From positions 1 through 14,374 of the forward strand of contig JAHFCY010000061.1 in NCBI GenBank assembly GCA_023249255.1: a stretch of DNA of 14,374 nucleotides. The letters run 5' to 3'. Shown here one piece after another: positions 6,790 to 13,741 of the stretch. The translations under genes and the position numbers were made by a program. Every line of letters starts with the position of its first letter. Within the stretch, counting starts at the first letter, position 1. The DNA is from Candidatus Lindowiibacteriota bacterium. Lineage in GTDB: Bacteria; Lindowbacteria; 2-12-FULL-62-27. The notes below the pieces were generated by a model. That model did no database searches. It was not told the DNA's origin and saw only the letters and a program-made list of their open reading frames with translations.

Positions 6790-7680
6790 TCAAGCCTGCG
6801 AGAGTTCCGGGCCGGCGGCGGATTGAACCACCCGGGGCGCGGGGGAGGCGGTGGTCGAGACCGACAGAACCACCCACACGCCCCAGAGCGCTTCCGCGAT
6901 CGCCAGATGCGACATGACCGATCCGAGGGACAGATTTGTGAGGACCGAGAAGATGCCGGCGAGAATCTGCGCCGTCGCGAGCAAAAACGCCGCCAGCGCC
7001 CAACCCCGTACGCGCGCTTGGCCGCGGCTCAACCAGAGGACCGACGCCGTCAACGCCAGCACTGCCGGCGAAACGATGCGGTGAAGCATGTGAAGTCCTT
7101 GCGGGGTGGAAATCGGAAGAAACCATTCGCCATGACAGCGGGGAACATCCAGGCACGCCAATCCCGATTCGGTGTGCCGGACAAACGCGCCGAGAACCAT
7201 CTGCGCGTACGTCGCTGCCGCCGCGGCGAGGATGAATCCACGCAGCCGCGCCGGAATTTCACCGGGCGCGCGTCCGGAGATTTTGATGGAAAGCGCAATG
7301 AGCATTCCGAAAAACGCGGATCCGACCGCAAGGTGCGCCGTGGAAACCAGATCCGGCAGAAGGAAAATCACGGTGATCCCGCCGAGGACAATCTGAATCC
7401 CCACCGTCGACACCGCCGCGATGGCAAGCGGCCTTAGCGCCGGTCTTTCTTTTTTCCAGACGAGGACAGCCGTGATGAGCGTCAAAATACCGACCGTGGC
7501 GGCGATCAGCCGGTGGCCGTGTTCAAACCGGATGTTTCCGATCATGGGCGGGAAAAAATTTCCGAAACACAGCGGCCAGTCGGGGCAGGCCAAAGACGCA
7601 CCCGTGCTGTGAACGAATCCGCCGGCCAGAAGCAGGGTATAGGTGCAGGCGGCCGTCAATATCGCGAGGCGGCGGGTCAC
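6790..7680 (-). CDS. ctaA: Heme A synthase (CtaA/Cox15)
   Basis: Heme A synthase oxidises the C8 methyl of heme o to the formyl group of heme a. The 296-residue product has about eight membrane segments in two similar halves. Candidate heme-ligand histidines are H56 (EHGHR), H116 (STAHL), H200 (LHMLHR) and H258 (MSHLA). Each half has an extracytoplasmic cysteine pair (C32/C38 in CPDWPLC; C176/C182 in CLDVPRC), as in the Bacillus-type two-pair enzymes. It starts with GTG 7680, 13 bases after the lipoprotein stop. A GGAG lies only one base before that GTG, so the start is less certain than the identity. ctaB follows directly. Confidence 0.93.
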   Translation of the reverse strand: MTRRLAILTAACTYTLLLAGGFVHSTGASLACPDWPLCFGNFFPPMIGNIRFEHGHRLIAATVGILTLITAVLVWKKERPALRPLAIAAVSTVGIQIVLGGITVIFLLPDLVSTAHLAVGSAFFGMLIALSIKISGRAPGEIPARLRGFILAAAAATYAQMVLGAFVRHTESGLACLDVPRCHGEWFLPISTPQGLHMLHRIVSPAVLALTASVLWLSRGQARVRGWALAAFLLATAQILAGIFSVLTNLSLGSVMSHLAIAEALWGVWVVLSVSTTASPAPRVVQSAAGPELSQA

Positions 7681-7693
7681 ACTCCGGACCGGA

Positions 7694-8470
7694 TTATGCG
7701 CCGGGCGCGCTGAATGTGAAGTTGGCCGGAGCCGACTTGCCGGATTCGACCGTGACAGTCATGCTCTGCGTGCCGAATTTCTCATGCCAGGCTTCGATTT
7801 CATACGTGCCGGGCGGCAGCATATCGAGTTTGAACGATCCGTCGTCACCCGTGACGGTCGCCGGCACATCGAAGACGCCGATATAGGCGCGCATCCACGG
7901 GTGGACGTCGCATTTGACCGGAACAATCTCCGTCTTCATGAGTTTGGTTTCGATCATGCCGGGCGCGGGTTGAGCGCGGTTGAAGGGTTGATTGATTTTG
8001 GGTTCGGCATGGACGTTGTGAAGCGTGTTGTCACTGCTTCTGATTTGAAGCGTGCCGGGCGACATGATCAGGATGTGCGGATTGTACATGCAGCCATGCT
8101 GATCAACCATGGGCGACTGGGTTAACGCCGGCGCCGTGTATCCTTCGTAACCTTTCTTGACGTACACGATGACGTTTTTAAGTGTATTGTTGGCGTTGAT
8201 GACGACACTCATGTCGCGGACGGTTTCGGAATGCAGTGAGGCGCATAGGGCATCCGCCGCCATGTCGATTTTGTTCATCTTGGGCGCCGCGCCCTTGAAG
8301 TCAATCTTTCCGGATACCGAGCCGGCCGTCGACGCGTCCACGGCTTTTTTGGCCGCCGCGGCCGGACCCATCGACTGCATGTCCTCATCCTCATCCGACT
8401 TCCCCCCGCAGGCAACTCCGACCGCCAGAAGAACCGACAGTCCAAGTCCGATCAAAATGTTATTTTTCAT
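7694..8470 (-). CDS. Cupredoxin-like lipoprotein with carboxypeptidase-regulatory-like domain
   Basis: The 258-residue product starts MKNNILIGLGLSVLLAVGVA, then C21, an apparent lipid-attachment cysteine, though the -3 residue is Gly instead of the usual Leu. An Asp/Glu linker follows. Residues about 50-200 look cupredoxin-like: HGCMYNPH (C127, H132), SDNTLHNVH (H151, H154) and VKCDVHPWM (C187, H190, M193), a plausible copper site. Residues about 200-258 (GDDGSFKLDMLPPGTYEIEAWHE) are a beta-sandwich of the carboxypeptidase regulatory type. ATG 8470 has AAAGGAGG 10 bases upstream; longer in-frame starts lie beyond the promoter. As first gene of the cta operon, an exported copper or electron-transfer protein serving the oxidase is the best guess. 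Confidence 0.85.
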   Translation of the reverse strand: MKNNILIGLGLSVLLAVGVACGGKSDEDEDMQSMGPAAAAKKAVDASTAGSVSGKIDFKGAAPKMNKIDMAADALCASLHSETVRDMSVVINANNTLKNVIVYVKKGYEGYTAPALTQSPMVDQHGCMYNPHILIMSPGTLQIRSSDNTLHNVHAEPKINQPFNRAQPAPGMIETKLMKTEIVPVKCDVHPWMRAYIGVFDVPATVTGDDGSFKLDMLPPGTYEIEAWHEKFGTQSMTVTVESGKSAPANFTFSAPGA

Positions 8471-8480
8471 GAAACCTCTG

Positions 8481-8488
8481 CCTCCTTT
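8481..8488 (-). promoter_or_regulatory. Strong ribosome binding site of the lipoprotein gene
   Basis: AAAGGAGG on the minus strand, 10 bases before ATG 8470. It decides the start against the longer open frame reaching 8929. Confidence 0.85.
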
Positions 8489-8525
8489 GAATCGCGTTTT
8501 TTCCCCGTCCGTGAAATGCCGGCGT

Positions 8526-8554
8526 ACTAAATCTTCGCTCATCCATTCTGTCAA
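8526..8554 (-). promoter_or_regulatory. Sigma-70-type promoter of the lipoprotein-ctaA-ctaB-ctaM operon
   Basis: On the minus strand TTGACA (8554-8549, perfect), a 17-base spacer, then TTTAGT (8531-8526, 4 of 6). A start point about 7 bases further gives a leader of roughly 49 bases containing the strong ribosome binding site, in contrast to the leaderless architecture of neighbouring genes. Confidence 0.7.
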
Positions 8555-8590
8555 TCCTATCGGGAAACGGGTGGCTGGCGCGCGGCGCTC

Positions 8591-8619
8591 TTGCGCGGGC
8601 CGGATGGCCGACGTAGTAT
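8591..8619 (+). promoter_or_regulatory. Candidate leaderless promoter of the 203-residue ORF
   Basis: TTGCGC (8591-8596, 3 of 6), a 17-base spacer, then TAGTAT (8614-8619, TANNNT form), 8 bases before ATG 8628. It is divergent from the cta operon promoter 36 bases away. Confidence 0.45.
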
Positions 8620-8627
8620 CGGGCGGC

Positions 8628-9239
8628 ATGAAACGGCGCGTGGCGACGTTGTTCCTGGACGAAATCCTGATTCTTGAGAACGGACGGACGGGCGACGGTG
8701 ACGCGGAGAACATTGTCCTGACCAGCCTGATCTGGCCCCGGCCGATGATTGATCTAAGGACGGCCGCCAGATCGTTGAGGCTTGAAGACGGCGAACGCAT
8801 CGGTTTCGCCCACAAACCCTTCCACGAAAAAATCCTGTTCAAAGAAATGGTCGGCGGGCCGTTCGGCATCACGGTCGAAGTCACGGAACGGAAAAGTCCG
8901 GGCGCGATCGCGCAGTTTTTGTCGAGCATCGCGTCAAGCCTCCTCGACGCCGCCTTCCCCCTGCCGCCTTCAAGCGAAACCTTCCGCCGGATCGTCCATG
9001 CCGGCGTCGCCGGAATCGGCGGCCGCGTCCAGTCCGGCCCGAAAGAGACGCTGGCGCGCGTCGCGTTCGGACACGGCCTGATCGATCCGGCCGAACCCGG
9101 CCCCGGCCAGATCGAAATTCAGATGACCGCCCCGGAAACCATCAGCGGCTCGGGCGCCCAATCCAAGCGCGCCCCGATTCTGACCAAAGGCCAGCCCAAC
9201 GGCCAGGCGATCATTCGATATGTGATTGAAGAGGATTGA
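8628..9239 (+). CDS. Conserved-looking protein of unknown function, 203 residues
   Basis: I do not recognise this protein. It has no signal peptide or membrane segment, so it is probably cytoplasmic. The N-terminus (MKRRVATLFLDEILILENGR) is beta-strand-like, and an acidic GDGDAENIV follows. A central amphipathic helix region spans about residues 89-105 (AIAQFLSSIASSLLDAAF). The C-terminal part is Gly/Pro-rich and again strand-like (GPGQIEIQMTAPE, AIIRYVIEED). Base composition is like the GC-rich core genes, so it looks resident and translated. ATG 8628 was chosen because the -10 hexamer ends 8 bases upstream; the in-frame ATG 8604 would lie upstream of that -10. It stands alone, divergent from the cta operon and followed by the toxin-antitoxin pair. 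Confidence 0.72.
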   Translation: MKRRVATLFLDEILILENGRTGDGDAENIVLTSLIWPRPMIDLRTAARSLRLEDGERIGFAHKPFHEKILFKEMVGGPFGITVEVTERKSPGAIAQFLSSIASSLLDAAFPLPPSSETFRRIVHAGVAGIGGRVQSGPKETLARVAFGHGLIDPAEPGPGQIEIQMTAPETISGSGAQSKRAPILTKGQPNGQAIIRYVIEED

Positions 9240-9315
9240 GAGGTACGGCGAATAACAATTAGAATGAAACTTTATTATTCCGGCCTTCGGATACGGCACA
9301 GGAACAAAGGCGTAA

Positions 9316-9351
9316 TTGACACTGTATCTCAATCGGGATACAATGTGTCAA
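9316..9351 (+). promoter_or_regulatory. Promoter and palindromic operator of the toxin-antitoxin operon
   Basis: TTGACA (9316-9321, perfect), a 17-base spacer, and TACAAT (9339-9344, 5 of 6). Two nested inverted repeats cover it: outer TTGACAC / GTGTCAA (9316-9322 and 9345-9351) and inner TGTATC / GATACA (9323-9328 and 9337-9342). This is the layout expected for autorepression by a ribbon-helix-helix antitoxin, alone or with the toxin. Confidence 0.85.
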
Positions 9352-9353
9352 AA

Positions 9354-9358
9354 GGAGG
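9354..9358 (+). promoter_or_regulatory. Ribosome binding site of the antitoxin gene
   Basis: GGAGG (within AAAGGAGG), 8 bases before ATG 9367. It fixes the antitoxin start against the longer open frame that would begin inside the promoter. Confidence 0.85.
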
Positions 9359-9366
9359 CGGATCTC

Positions 9367-9630
9367 ATGCCTAAGTCGGATATGATTCGCGCGCGGGTGG
9401 AACCAAGACTGAAATCTGATGTCGAGAGCGTCTTCAGGCAACTTGGATTATCCACCAGTCAGGCCATCGGGCTGTTTTATAGTCAGGTGAAAATGCATAA
9501 AGGACTGCCATTCCAAGTCAGGATTCCCAACAAGACAACGAGGAAGGTTTTTGAACTGACTGAAAAAGGGAAGGGTATTAAAGCCTTCCGGGACAAGAAG
9601 GAATTGTTTGATGATCTTGGACTGCGGTGA
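9367..9630 (+). CDS. RelB/DinJ family antitoxin
   Basis: The 87-residue product begins MPKSDMIRARVEPRLKSDVE, the N-terminal ribbon and first helix of a ribbon-helix-helix DNA-binding domain. It continues FRQLGLSTSQAIGLFYSQV, the DinJ/RelB signature, and ends in a charged toxin-binding tail. It should neutralise the downstream YafQ-type toxin and repress its own promoter through the palindrome that covers it. Its TGA overlaps the toxin GTG (GTGA, 9627-9630), so synthesis is coupled. The pair is clearly more AT-rich than its neighbours, which suggests horizontal acquisition. Confidence 0.92.
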   Translation: MPKSDMIRARVEPRLKSDVESVFRQLGLSTSQAIGLFYSQVKMHKGLPFQVRIPNKTTRKVFELTEKGKGIKAFRDKKELFDDLGLR

Positions 9631-9896
9631 AAACTCCAAAGAGGTCGACACAATTCAAAAGGGACTTCAAACTTGCGAAAAAGAGAGGAAAAGATTTATC
9701 CAAGATAGAAAAAATTCTAACTGATTTGATCGATAGTAAATTGCTTTCACCCAAACACAGAGACCATCCGCTCAAAGGCGAATATAGGGATCGAAGGGAA
9801 TGTCATATCGAATCGGATTGGATTCTCATTTACAAAGACGAGGGAGATTCGATCATTTTTGAACGCACAGGAACGCATTCAGATTTATTCGAATAA
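9627..9896 (+). CDS. YafQ family mRNA interferase toxin
   Basis: This RelE-superfamily ribosome-dependent endoribonuclease would cut translated mRNA when free of antitoxin. The 89-residue product is full length for the family. It keeps the residues used by E. coli YafQ: H47 in RDHPLKGEY, H60 in RRECHIESDW, D64, W65, H84 in GTHSDLF and the terminal-region F88, plus the ILIYK strand. Nothing suggests inactivation. It starts with GTG overlapping the antitoxin stop. Its last 12 bases overlap the end of the convergent DUF115 gene through a perfect palindrome. AT-rich like its antitoxin. Confidence 0.92.
   Translation: MKTPKRSTQFKRDFKLAKKRGKDLSKIEKILTDLIDSKLLSPKHRDHPLKGEYRDRRECHIESDWILIYKDEGDSIIFERTGTHSDLFE
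9885..9896. repeat. 12-bp perfect palindrome forming both convergent gene ends
   Basis: TTATTCGAATAA reads the same on both strands. It supplies the last three codons and stop (TTA TTC GAA TAA, Leu-Phe-Glu-stop) of the YafQ-type toxin on the plus strand and of the DUF115 gene on the minus strand. Confidence 0.95.
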
Positions 9897-11537
9897 AATC
9901 GTTCCGGCAAGCCGGCCGAGGCGGTCGCGCAGTTCTTCGAGCCAGGGGCCGACCGGAAGACCTTTGTCCCGCTCGTACCGGCAGACGGCTATCGGCGGTT
10001 CGACGACGACTGCGAGGATGTCCGAAAGGCCGGAATTCTCCAGCGCGCGGTCGAGGGCGTCCGGGTCGGCAAAATGGTCCGCGTGAAGAAAGACTTCGAG
10101 ACCCCGGCGGATTTCAGCTGTGGCCCGGTCAACGGTTTCGCGGGTGAAAATGGAATTGGCCGGAAATTTTTTCCCAAGTCGCGCGGGGTCAAACCCGGCG
10201 GGATATCGTTCGCTTGAAATTCTGCTCGATCCGTCTGACGGAATAATTTCGGCCAGAAGTCCCGCGTTTCGCAACAGCGTGACAGGCACGGCGGTCCGGC
10301 CGATCTCGTCTTTCAGCCAGCGAAAATAGTTGAACATGTTTTCTTGCGTCAGGCGCCCCGACACTTTCCGTTCGGTCCGCTCGCGTTTCATTTCGTAGAG
10401 AGATCCTTCCGGCGGATGAAATCGCTCGCTCGACTCCAGCGCGCGCCGCTCGTAGGCCGTCCGCCGGCAGTACACTTCCCGCGCGGAAAAAGAGAGATCG
10501 ACGCCCGCCAGATAAATGGCCGGACAGCCAAGTCCCCGCGCGCAGTCGAACGCTCCCGTCGCGACGCTCCCCCCCTGCTTGACGCTTCCAGCCGAAACGC
10601 CGATGCGTTTTTCGATCCACGACAAAACGCCGTCGTCACAACTTGCGACGAACAGGTTGTTCCAGCTTCGCTCAAAAACAGAAGGGTGGACTTCGAGAGT
10701 GACGGCGAGATTGATCCGGGACGCGTCGACGGCTTCGACAAGCCGGGCGTTTTCAATCTGGCTGTCGAACAGAAACGCCAGATGGGGCGTGATGTCCTGA
10801 TGGGCCATCGGTTCAAGAACCGTGTCGACGGCGAATTTCAGCGTCTCGGCTTTTCGAATCAGATCCCAATCCTCGTCGATGCTCGGCCCGGCGCCGAGGA
10901 TCACCGCTGCCGGGGGATGTTTAACCGCTGACGTGAATTGCGCGAGAACCGGCAGATCCGGCAGGCGGCGGATATTTCGCAGCGCGTTTTCGATCCATTC
11001 GAATCCGAACCCCCAGCCGGTCGTGAGCGACATCGCGATCTGATCGATCGCCGACTGGATGGCGGCGAGGATCGACTGATACGCGGGCGGATCGAGTTCG
11101 ACTGACGGCGGATGGGCGAAAATGAGCACCTGATTGATGAGCGAGGGCGAGACGACGCCGGCGACCGCGTCTACCACGTCCTGCGGCGTCGGGCTCGGCC
11201 AGAGCCGGACATTGTCGATGTTCTTTCCGACGGCGGACGCGTAGGACGAAACGATTTCGGAAAGCGGCTCAAAGACCGTGATCGACGCCGACGGCGGCAG
11301 AGCCTCCCGAAGCGCTTCGATGTGATAGGCGAATCCCATGCCAAGGACCAGGGCGATCCGGGCTGACGGTTTTTGCGCGATTTTGTCCGCCACGAGTTTT
11401 CGAGCCTCGGCCGCCGGATCATACCGGCTGTGGAGGCTTTTGCCGTTCACAACCGGCACGGGCAATCCCGACCGGGAGGATGTAATTTCGACGCGAACCG
11501 GTTTGGGAGACGGTCGAAGAGGCCGAAGAACGTGCAT
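9885..11537 (-). CDS. DUF115 / MptE-like protein related to Maf flagellin glycosyltransferases
   Basis: The 550-residue product has a Maf-like N-terminal part (NGKSLHSRYDPAAEARKLV, 31-49) and a nucleotide-fold segment ALVLGMGFAYHIEAL (62-76). The central DUF115 domain then shows AVILGAGPSIDEDW (211-224), LAFLFDS (253-259) and GSVATGAFDCARGLGCPAIYL (323-343), running into GVDLSFS. Family members transfer nonulosonic acids to flagellin or resemble 6-hydroxymethylpterin diphosphokinase. Without flagellar or sialic-acid genes here the substrate cannot be named, but a glycosyltransferase role is plausible. There is no signal peptide. No good Shine-Dalgarno or promoter was found before ATG 11537. 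It is divergent from the sigma-factor gene across 63 bases. Confidence 0.83.
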   Translation of the reverse strand: MHVLRPLRPSPKPVRVEITSSRSGLPVPVVNGKSLHSRYDPAAEARKLVADKIAQKPSARIALVLGMGFAYHIEALREALPPSASITVFEPLSEIVSSYASAVGKNIDNVRLWPSPTPQDVVDAVAGVVSPSLINQVLIFAHPPSVELDPPAYQSILAAIQSAIDQIAMSLTTGWGFGFEWIENALRNIRRLPDLPVLAQFTSAVKHPPAAVILGAGPSIDEDWDLIRKAETLKFAVDTVLEPMAHQDITPHLAFLFDSQIENARLVEAVDASRINLAVTLEVHPSVFERSWNNLFVASCDDGVLSWIEKRIGVSAGSVKQGGSVATGAFDCARGLGCPAIYLAGVDLSFSAREVYCRRTAYERRALESSERFHPPEGSLYEMKRERTERKVSGRLTQENMFNYFRWLKDEIGRTAVPVTLLRNAGLLAEIIPSDGSSRISSERYPAGFDPARLGKKFPANSIFTRETVDRATAEIRRGLEVFLHADHFADPDALDRALENSGLSDILAVVVEPPIAVCRYERDKGLPVGPWLEELRDRLGRLAGTILFE

Positions 11538-11563
11538 GCTTACTTCATCGAACCGCGCAAAAT

Positions 11564-11592
11564 TTGACTTGAATCCGGCCGAACCATATACT
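11564..11592 (+). promoter_or_regulatory. Strong sigma-70-type leaderless promoter of the sigma-factor gene
   Basis: TTGACT (11564-11569, 5 of 6), a 17-base spacer, TATACT (11587-11592, 5 of 6), then only 8 bases to ATG 11601. No Shine-Dalgarno sequence fits between them, so the mRNA should begin at or within about three bases of the start codon. This is the best example of that architecture in the window. Confidence 0.75.
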
Positions 11593-11600
11593 CACGGGGT

Positions 11601-12170
11601 ATGGTTTTCAGCCGCAATGTCACGGTGGAGGATGAAACGAACATCTTGAGACTGGCACAGGTGGAGGACGCGGAAGCGCAGGAGGAGATTCTGCGGATGT
11701 TCGCGGTCTTTATCCGCGCCTGCGTGCGGAAATTTTTCCTGTCGGAAGCCGACCGGGAGGATTTGCGGCAGGAGGGCCGGATTGCGCTCTTTCGAGCCAT
11801 CCGAAGTTACCGGCCGCATCGGGGGCCGTTTGCGCCGTTTGCGCGGCTGGTCATCCGGCGGCACATCAACCGCATGGCCGAAAAAATCATTCAGGTCCGG
11901 TCCGTCGAAAATATCCGGGACGTGGCCGATGTCGCCGGCGAAGTCCTTCCGGCCGCCGGAACGCACGACCTGGAAACCGCCGCGTTGGATGAGGAACGGC
12001 GGAATGAAATCTCGTCCCGCGTTCGGAGCAATCTGACAGATCTTGAGTGGGAAGTTCTGTCTCTTTTTTTGGATGGACTGTCGTACCGCGAAATGGCACG
12101 GCGCCTCAAACGGCCGACCAAATCGGTCGACAACGCGCTTCGCCGGATCCGCGCCAAAGTCGGCGTATAA
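11601..12170 (+). CDS. Sigma-70 family RNA polymerase sigma factor, SigH-like
   Basis: This is an alternative sigma factor of 189 residues. Region 2 spans about 28-92, with DREDLRQEGRIALFRAIRSY and FAPFARLVIRRHINR for core binding and -10 recognition. Region 4 spans about 144-186, with LTDLEWEVLSLFLDGLSY and KSVDNALRRIRAKV, a helix-turn-helix for the -35. The KSVDNAL-type recognition segment is characteristic of the SigH (sigma-30) branch more than of typical ECF factors. No anti-sigma gene is adjacent. It has its own consensus promoter and probably a leaderless mRNA, so basal expression should come from the housekeeping sigma. Its regulon is unknown; the divergent DUF115 gene is one candidate. 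Confidence 0.9.
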   Translation: MVFSRNVTVEDETNILRLAQVEDAEAQEEILRMFAVFIRACVRKFFLSEADREDLRQEGRIALFRAIRSYRPHRGPFAPFARLVIRRHINRMAEKIIQVRSVENIRDVADVAGEVLPAAGTHDLETAALDEERRNEISSRVRSNLTDLEWEVLSLFLDGLSYREMARRLKRPTKSVDNALRRIRAKVGV

Positions 12171-12188
12171 CGCGCCGCCCTATTTTTT
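12161..12188 (+). terminator. Probable intrinsic terminator of the sigma-factor gene
   Basis: CGGCG (12161-12165), a 7-base loop containing the stop codon, then CGCCG (12173-12177), followed by CCCTA and six T residues (12183-12188). The stem is short but GC-only. It overlaps both convergent gene ends, which are 9 bases apart. Confidence 0.55.
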
Positions 12189-13727
12189 CTCCAGCGTCAC
12201 GTAAAAGGAATTGCTGTTGCGAAGAACAAGAAGAAGGATCGTCTGGCCCGCCCTGGTTTTTCCGTAGACCTTCGACAGGTCGTTGATGTCCGTCACGACT
12301 CGATTGTTGATCTCCAATATGACGTCGCCGGTTCGGACGCCGGCCTCGGACGCCAGGCCGTCGCGCCGCACGCCGATCACACGGACGCCCTGGCCGTCCT
12401 GAAGGTCGTAATCTCCGGTCTCATCGGACGTCAACGCCCGGAATTTCAGGCCCAGCTCGTCCAGCGTCACCTCCTGATGTTCGGGTTCCTTCTCCTCGCC
12501 GCCTTCAGTTTCCACTTTGTTCAGTTCCGCCGGGATCTCCCGGAGTTTGACCGTGCAGGACTGATTCACGCCGTTTCGAACGAAATCGAGGCGAACCGTA
12601 TCGCCGATTTTTTTCAGAAGGATTTTCTGCTGAAGGTCGCGGACGCTGGAGACGGATATGCCGTCAACCGATTTGACGACGTCGCCGCGCTCAAGACCCG
12701 CCGATTCCGCCGGACTGCCTTTGTAAATCTGCGAGACCAGCACGCCGACCTTGGCCGGCATATTGAAATGTTTGGCCTTTTCCGGGTCGAGGTCCTGGAT
12801 TCCGACGCCCAGCCACGGACGCTGGACTTTGCCGAATCGGATCAGATCGTCGGCCACGCGTTTGGCCATGTTCGCCGGGATGGCAAATCCGATGCCCATG
12901 TATCCCATGCTGCGCGTGAAAATGGCCGTGTTGATGCCGATGACATCGCCGTCAATGTTGACCAGCGGGCCGCCCGAATTGCCCGGATTGATCGCCGCGT
13001 CGGTCTGGATGAAATTTTCATACCGGCCCGGATCGAGAATGCCACCGCGGCCGAGGGCTGAAATGACGCCGACCGTCACGGTGTGGTCGAATCCGAACGG
13101 ATTGCCGATCGCAACCACCCATTGCCCCGCGGCCAGCTTGTCCGAATCGCCGAACCGCGCGGAGGGAAGAGGCTGGGTCGACGAAATTTGCAGGACCGCC
13201 ACATCCGTCTTGTCATCCCGGCCGATGACCTTGGCCTTGAAACTATCTGAGAATTTGTCGGTGTTGACATGGACGGTGATCTCATCCGCGCCCTCGATCA
13301 CGTGCGCGTTCGTCAGGACGTGTCCGGCCGCGTCGATGATGATGCCCGATCCGAGGCTCATGCGTTTCTGACTGCCGCCGTTTCCCTCCGGATTTTCGTA
13401 TTCGAAAAACCGCCGGAACATGTCATCCAGCGGATTTTCCCCCTGCTCATCCGGATTCATGAAGGGATGCGGATTTTTCCGGGCGCGCGGTTTGATTTCC
13501 TGCTCGGTCGTGATGCTGACGACAGCCGGCGAGACCTGATTGGAGACACGGGTGAAGGCATCCTGAAGCTGAAGCGCAACGTCCGGCGTCTTGCGGGTCG
13601 GCTCCTCGGCAATCGCGCCGCTTTCCGAAAGAGGTCGGGCCGGACGGGATGGCAGGCCGCGGACGGCCAGCATTCCAAGAAGGACGCAGGCGGCGGCGAT
13701 CAGGATGACACGATATGGTTTTCGCAT
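12180..13727 (-). CDS. Do-like periplasmic serine protease (HtrA/DegP/DegQ family)
   Basis: This trypsin-like protease and chaperone handles misfolded envelope proteins. The 515-residue product has a hydrophobic N-terminal segment (7-23), a signal peptide or membrane anchor, and a loop at about 80-120 rich in Pro, Glu and Arg. The catalytic triad is H142 (TNAHVI), D175 (DKTDVAV) and S251 (GNSGGPL). Two PDZ domains follow: the first from PWLGVGIQDL, the second from about LGLKFRALTS to the C-terminus, separated by an acidic Glu-rich linker (EGGEEKEPEHQE). ATG 13727 has GGGGGAG about 7 bases upstream; the open frame continues upstream to 13799 through the heptad repeat, which I exclude. It is divergent from the AraD1-type gene. 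Confidence 0.95.
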   Translation of the reverse strand: MRKPYRVILIAAACVLLGMLAVRGLPSRPARPLSESGAIAEEPTRKTPDVALQLQDAFTRVSNQVSPAVVSITTEQEIKPRARKNPHPFMNPDEQGENPLDDMFRRFFEYENPEGNGGSQKRMSLGSGIIIDAAGHVLTNAHVIEGADEITVHVNTDKFSDSFKAKVIGRDDKTDVAVLQISSTQPLPSARFGDSDKLAAGQWVVAIGNPFGFDHTVTVGVISALGRGGILDPGRYENFIQTDAAINPGNSGGPLVNIDGDVIGINTAIFTRSMGYMGIGFAIPANMAKRVADDLIRFGKVQRPWLGVGIQDLDPEKAKHFNMPAKVGVLVSQIYKGSPAESAGLERGDVVKSVDGISVSSVRDLQQKILLKKIGDTVRLDFVRNGVNQSCTVKLREIPAELNKVETEGGEEKEPEHQEVTLDELGLKFRALTSDETGDYDLQDGQGVRVIGVRRDGLASEAGVRTGDVILEINNRVVTDINDLSKVYGKTRAGQTILLLVLRNSNSFYVTLEKK

Positions 13728-13741
13728 GATAAACTCCCCCT

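Noticed and set aside
6776-7156. Extension of the ctaB frame into ctaA
   Set aside because: Low-complexity Arg/Gly/Ala sequence out of frame within ctaA; true CtaB homology starts only after 6775.
8157-8627. Upstream part of the frame leading into the 203-residue ORF
   Set aside because: It is antisense to the lipoprotein gene and runs through both divergent promoters; the plausible start is 8628.
8471-8929. N-terminal extension of the lipoprotein frame
   Set aside because: It would cross the promoter, the divergent gene and its promoter, and bury a clear signal peptide with a strong ribosome binding site.
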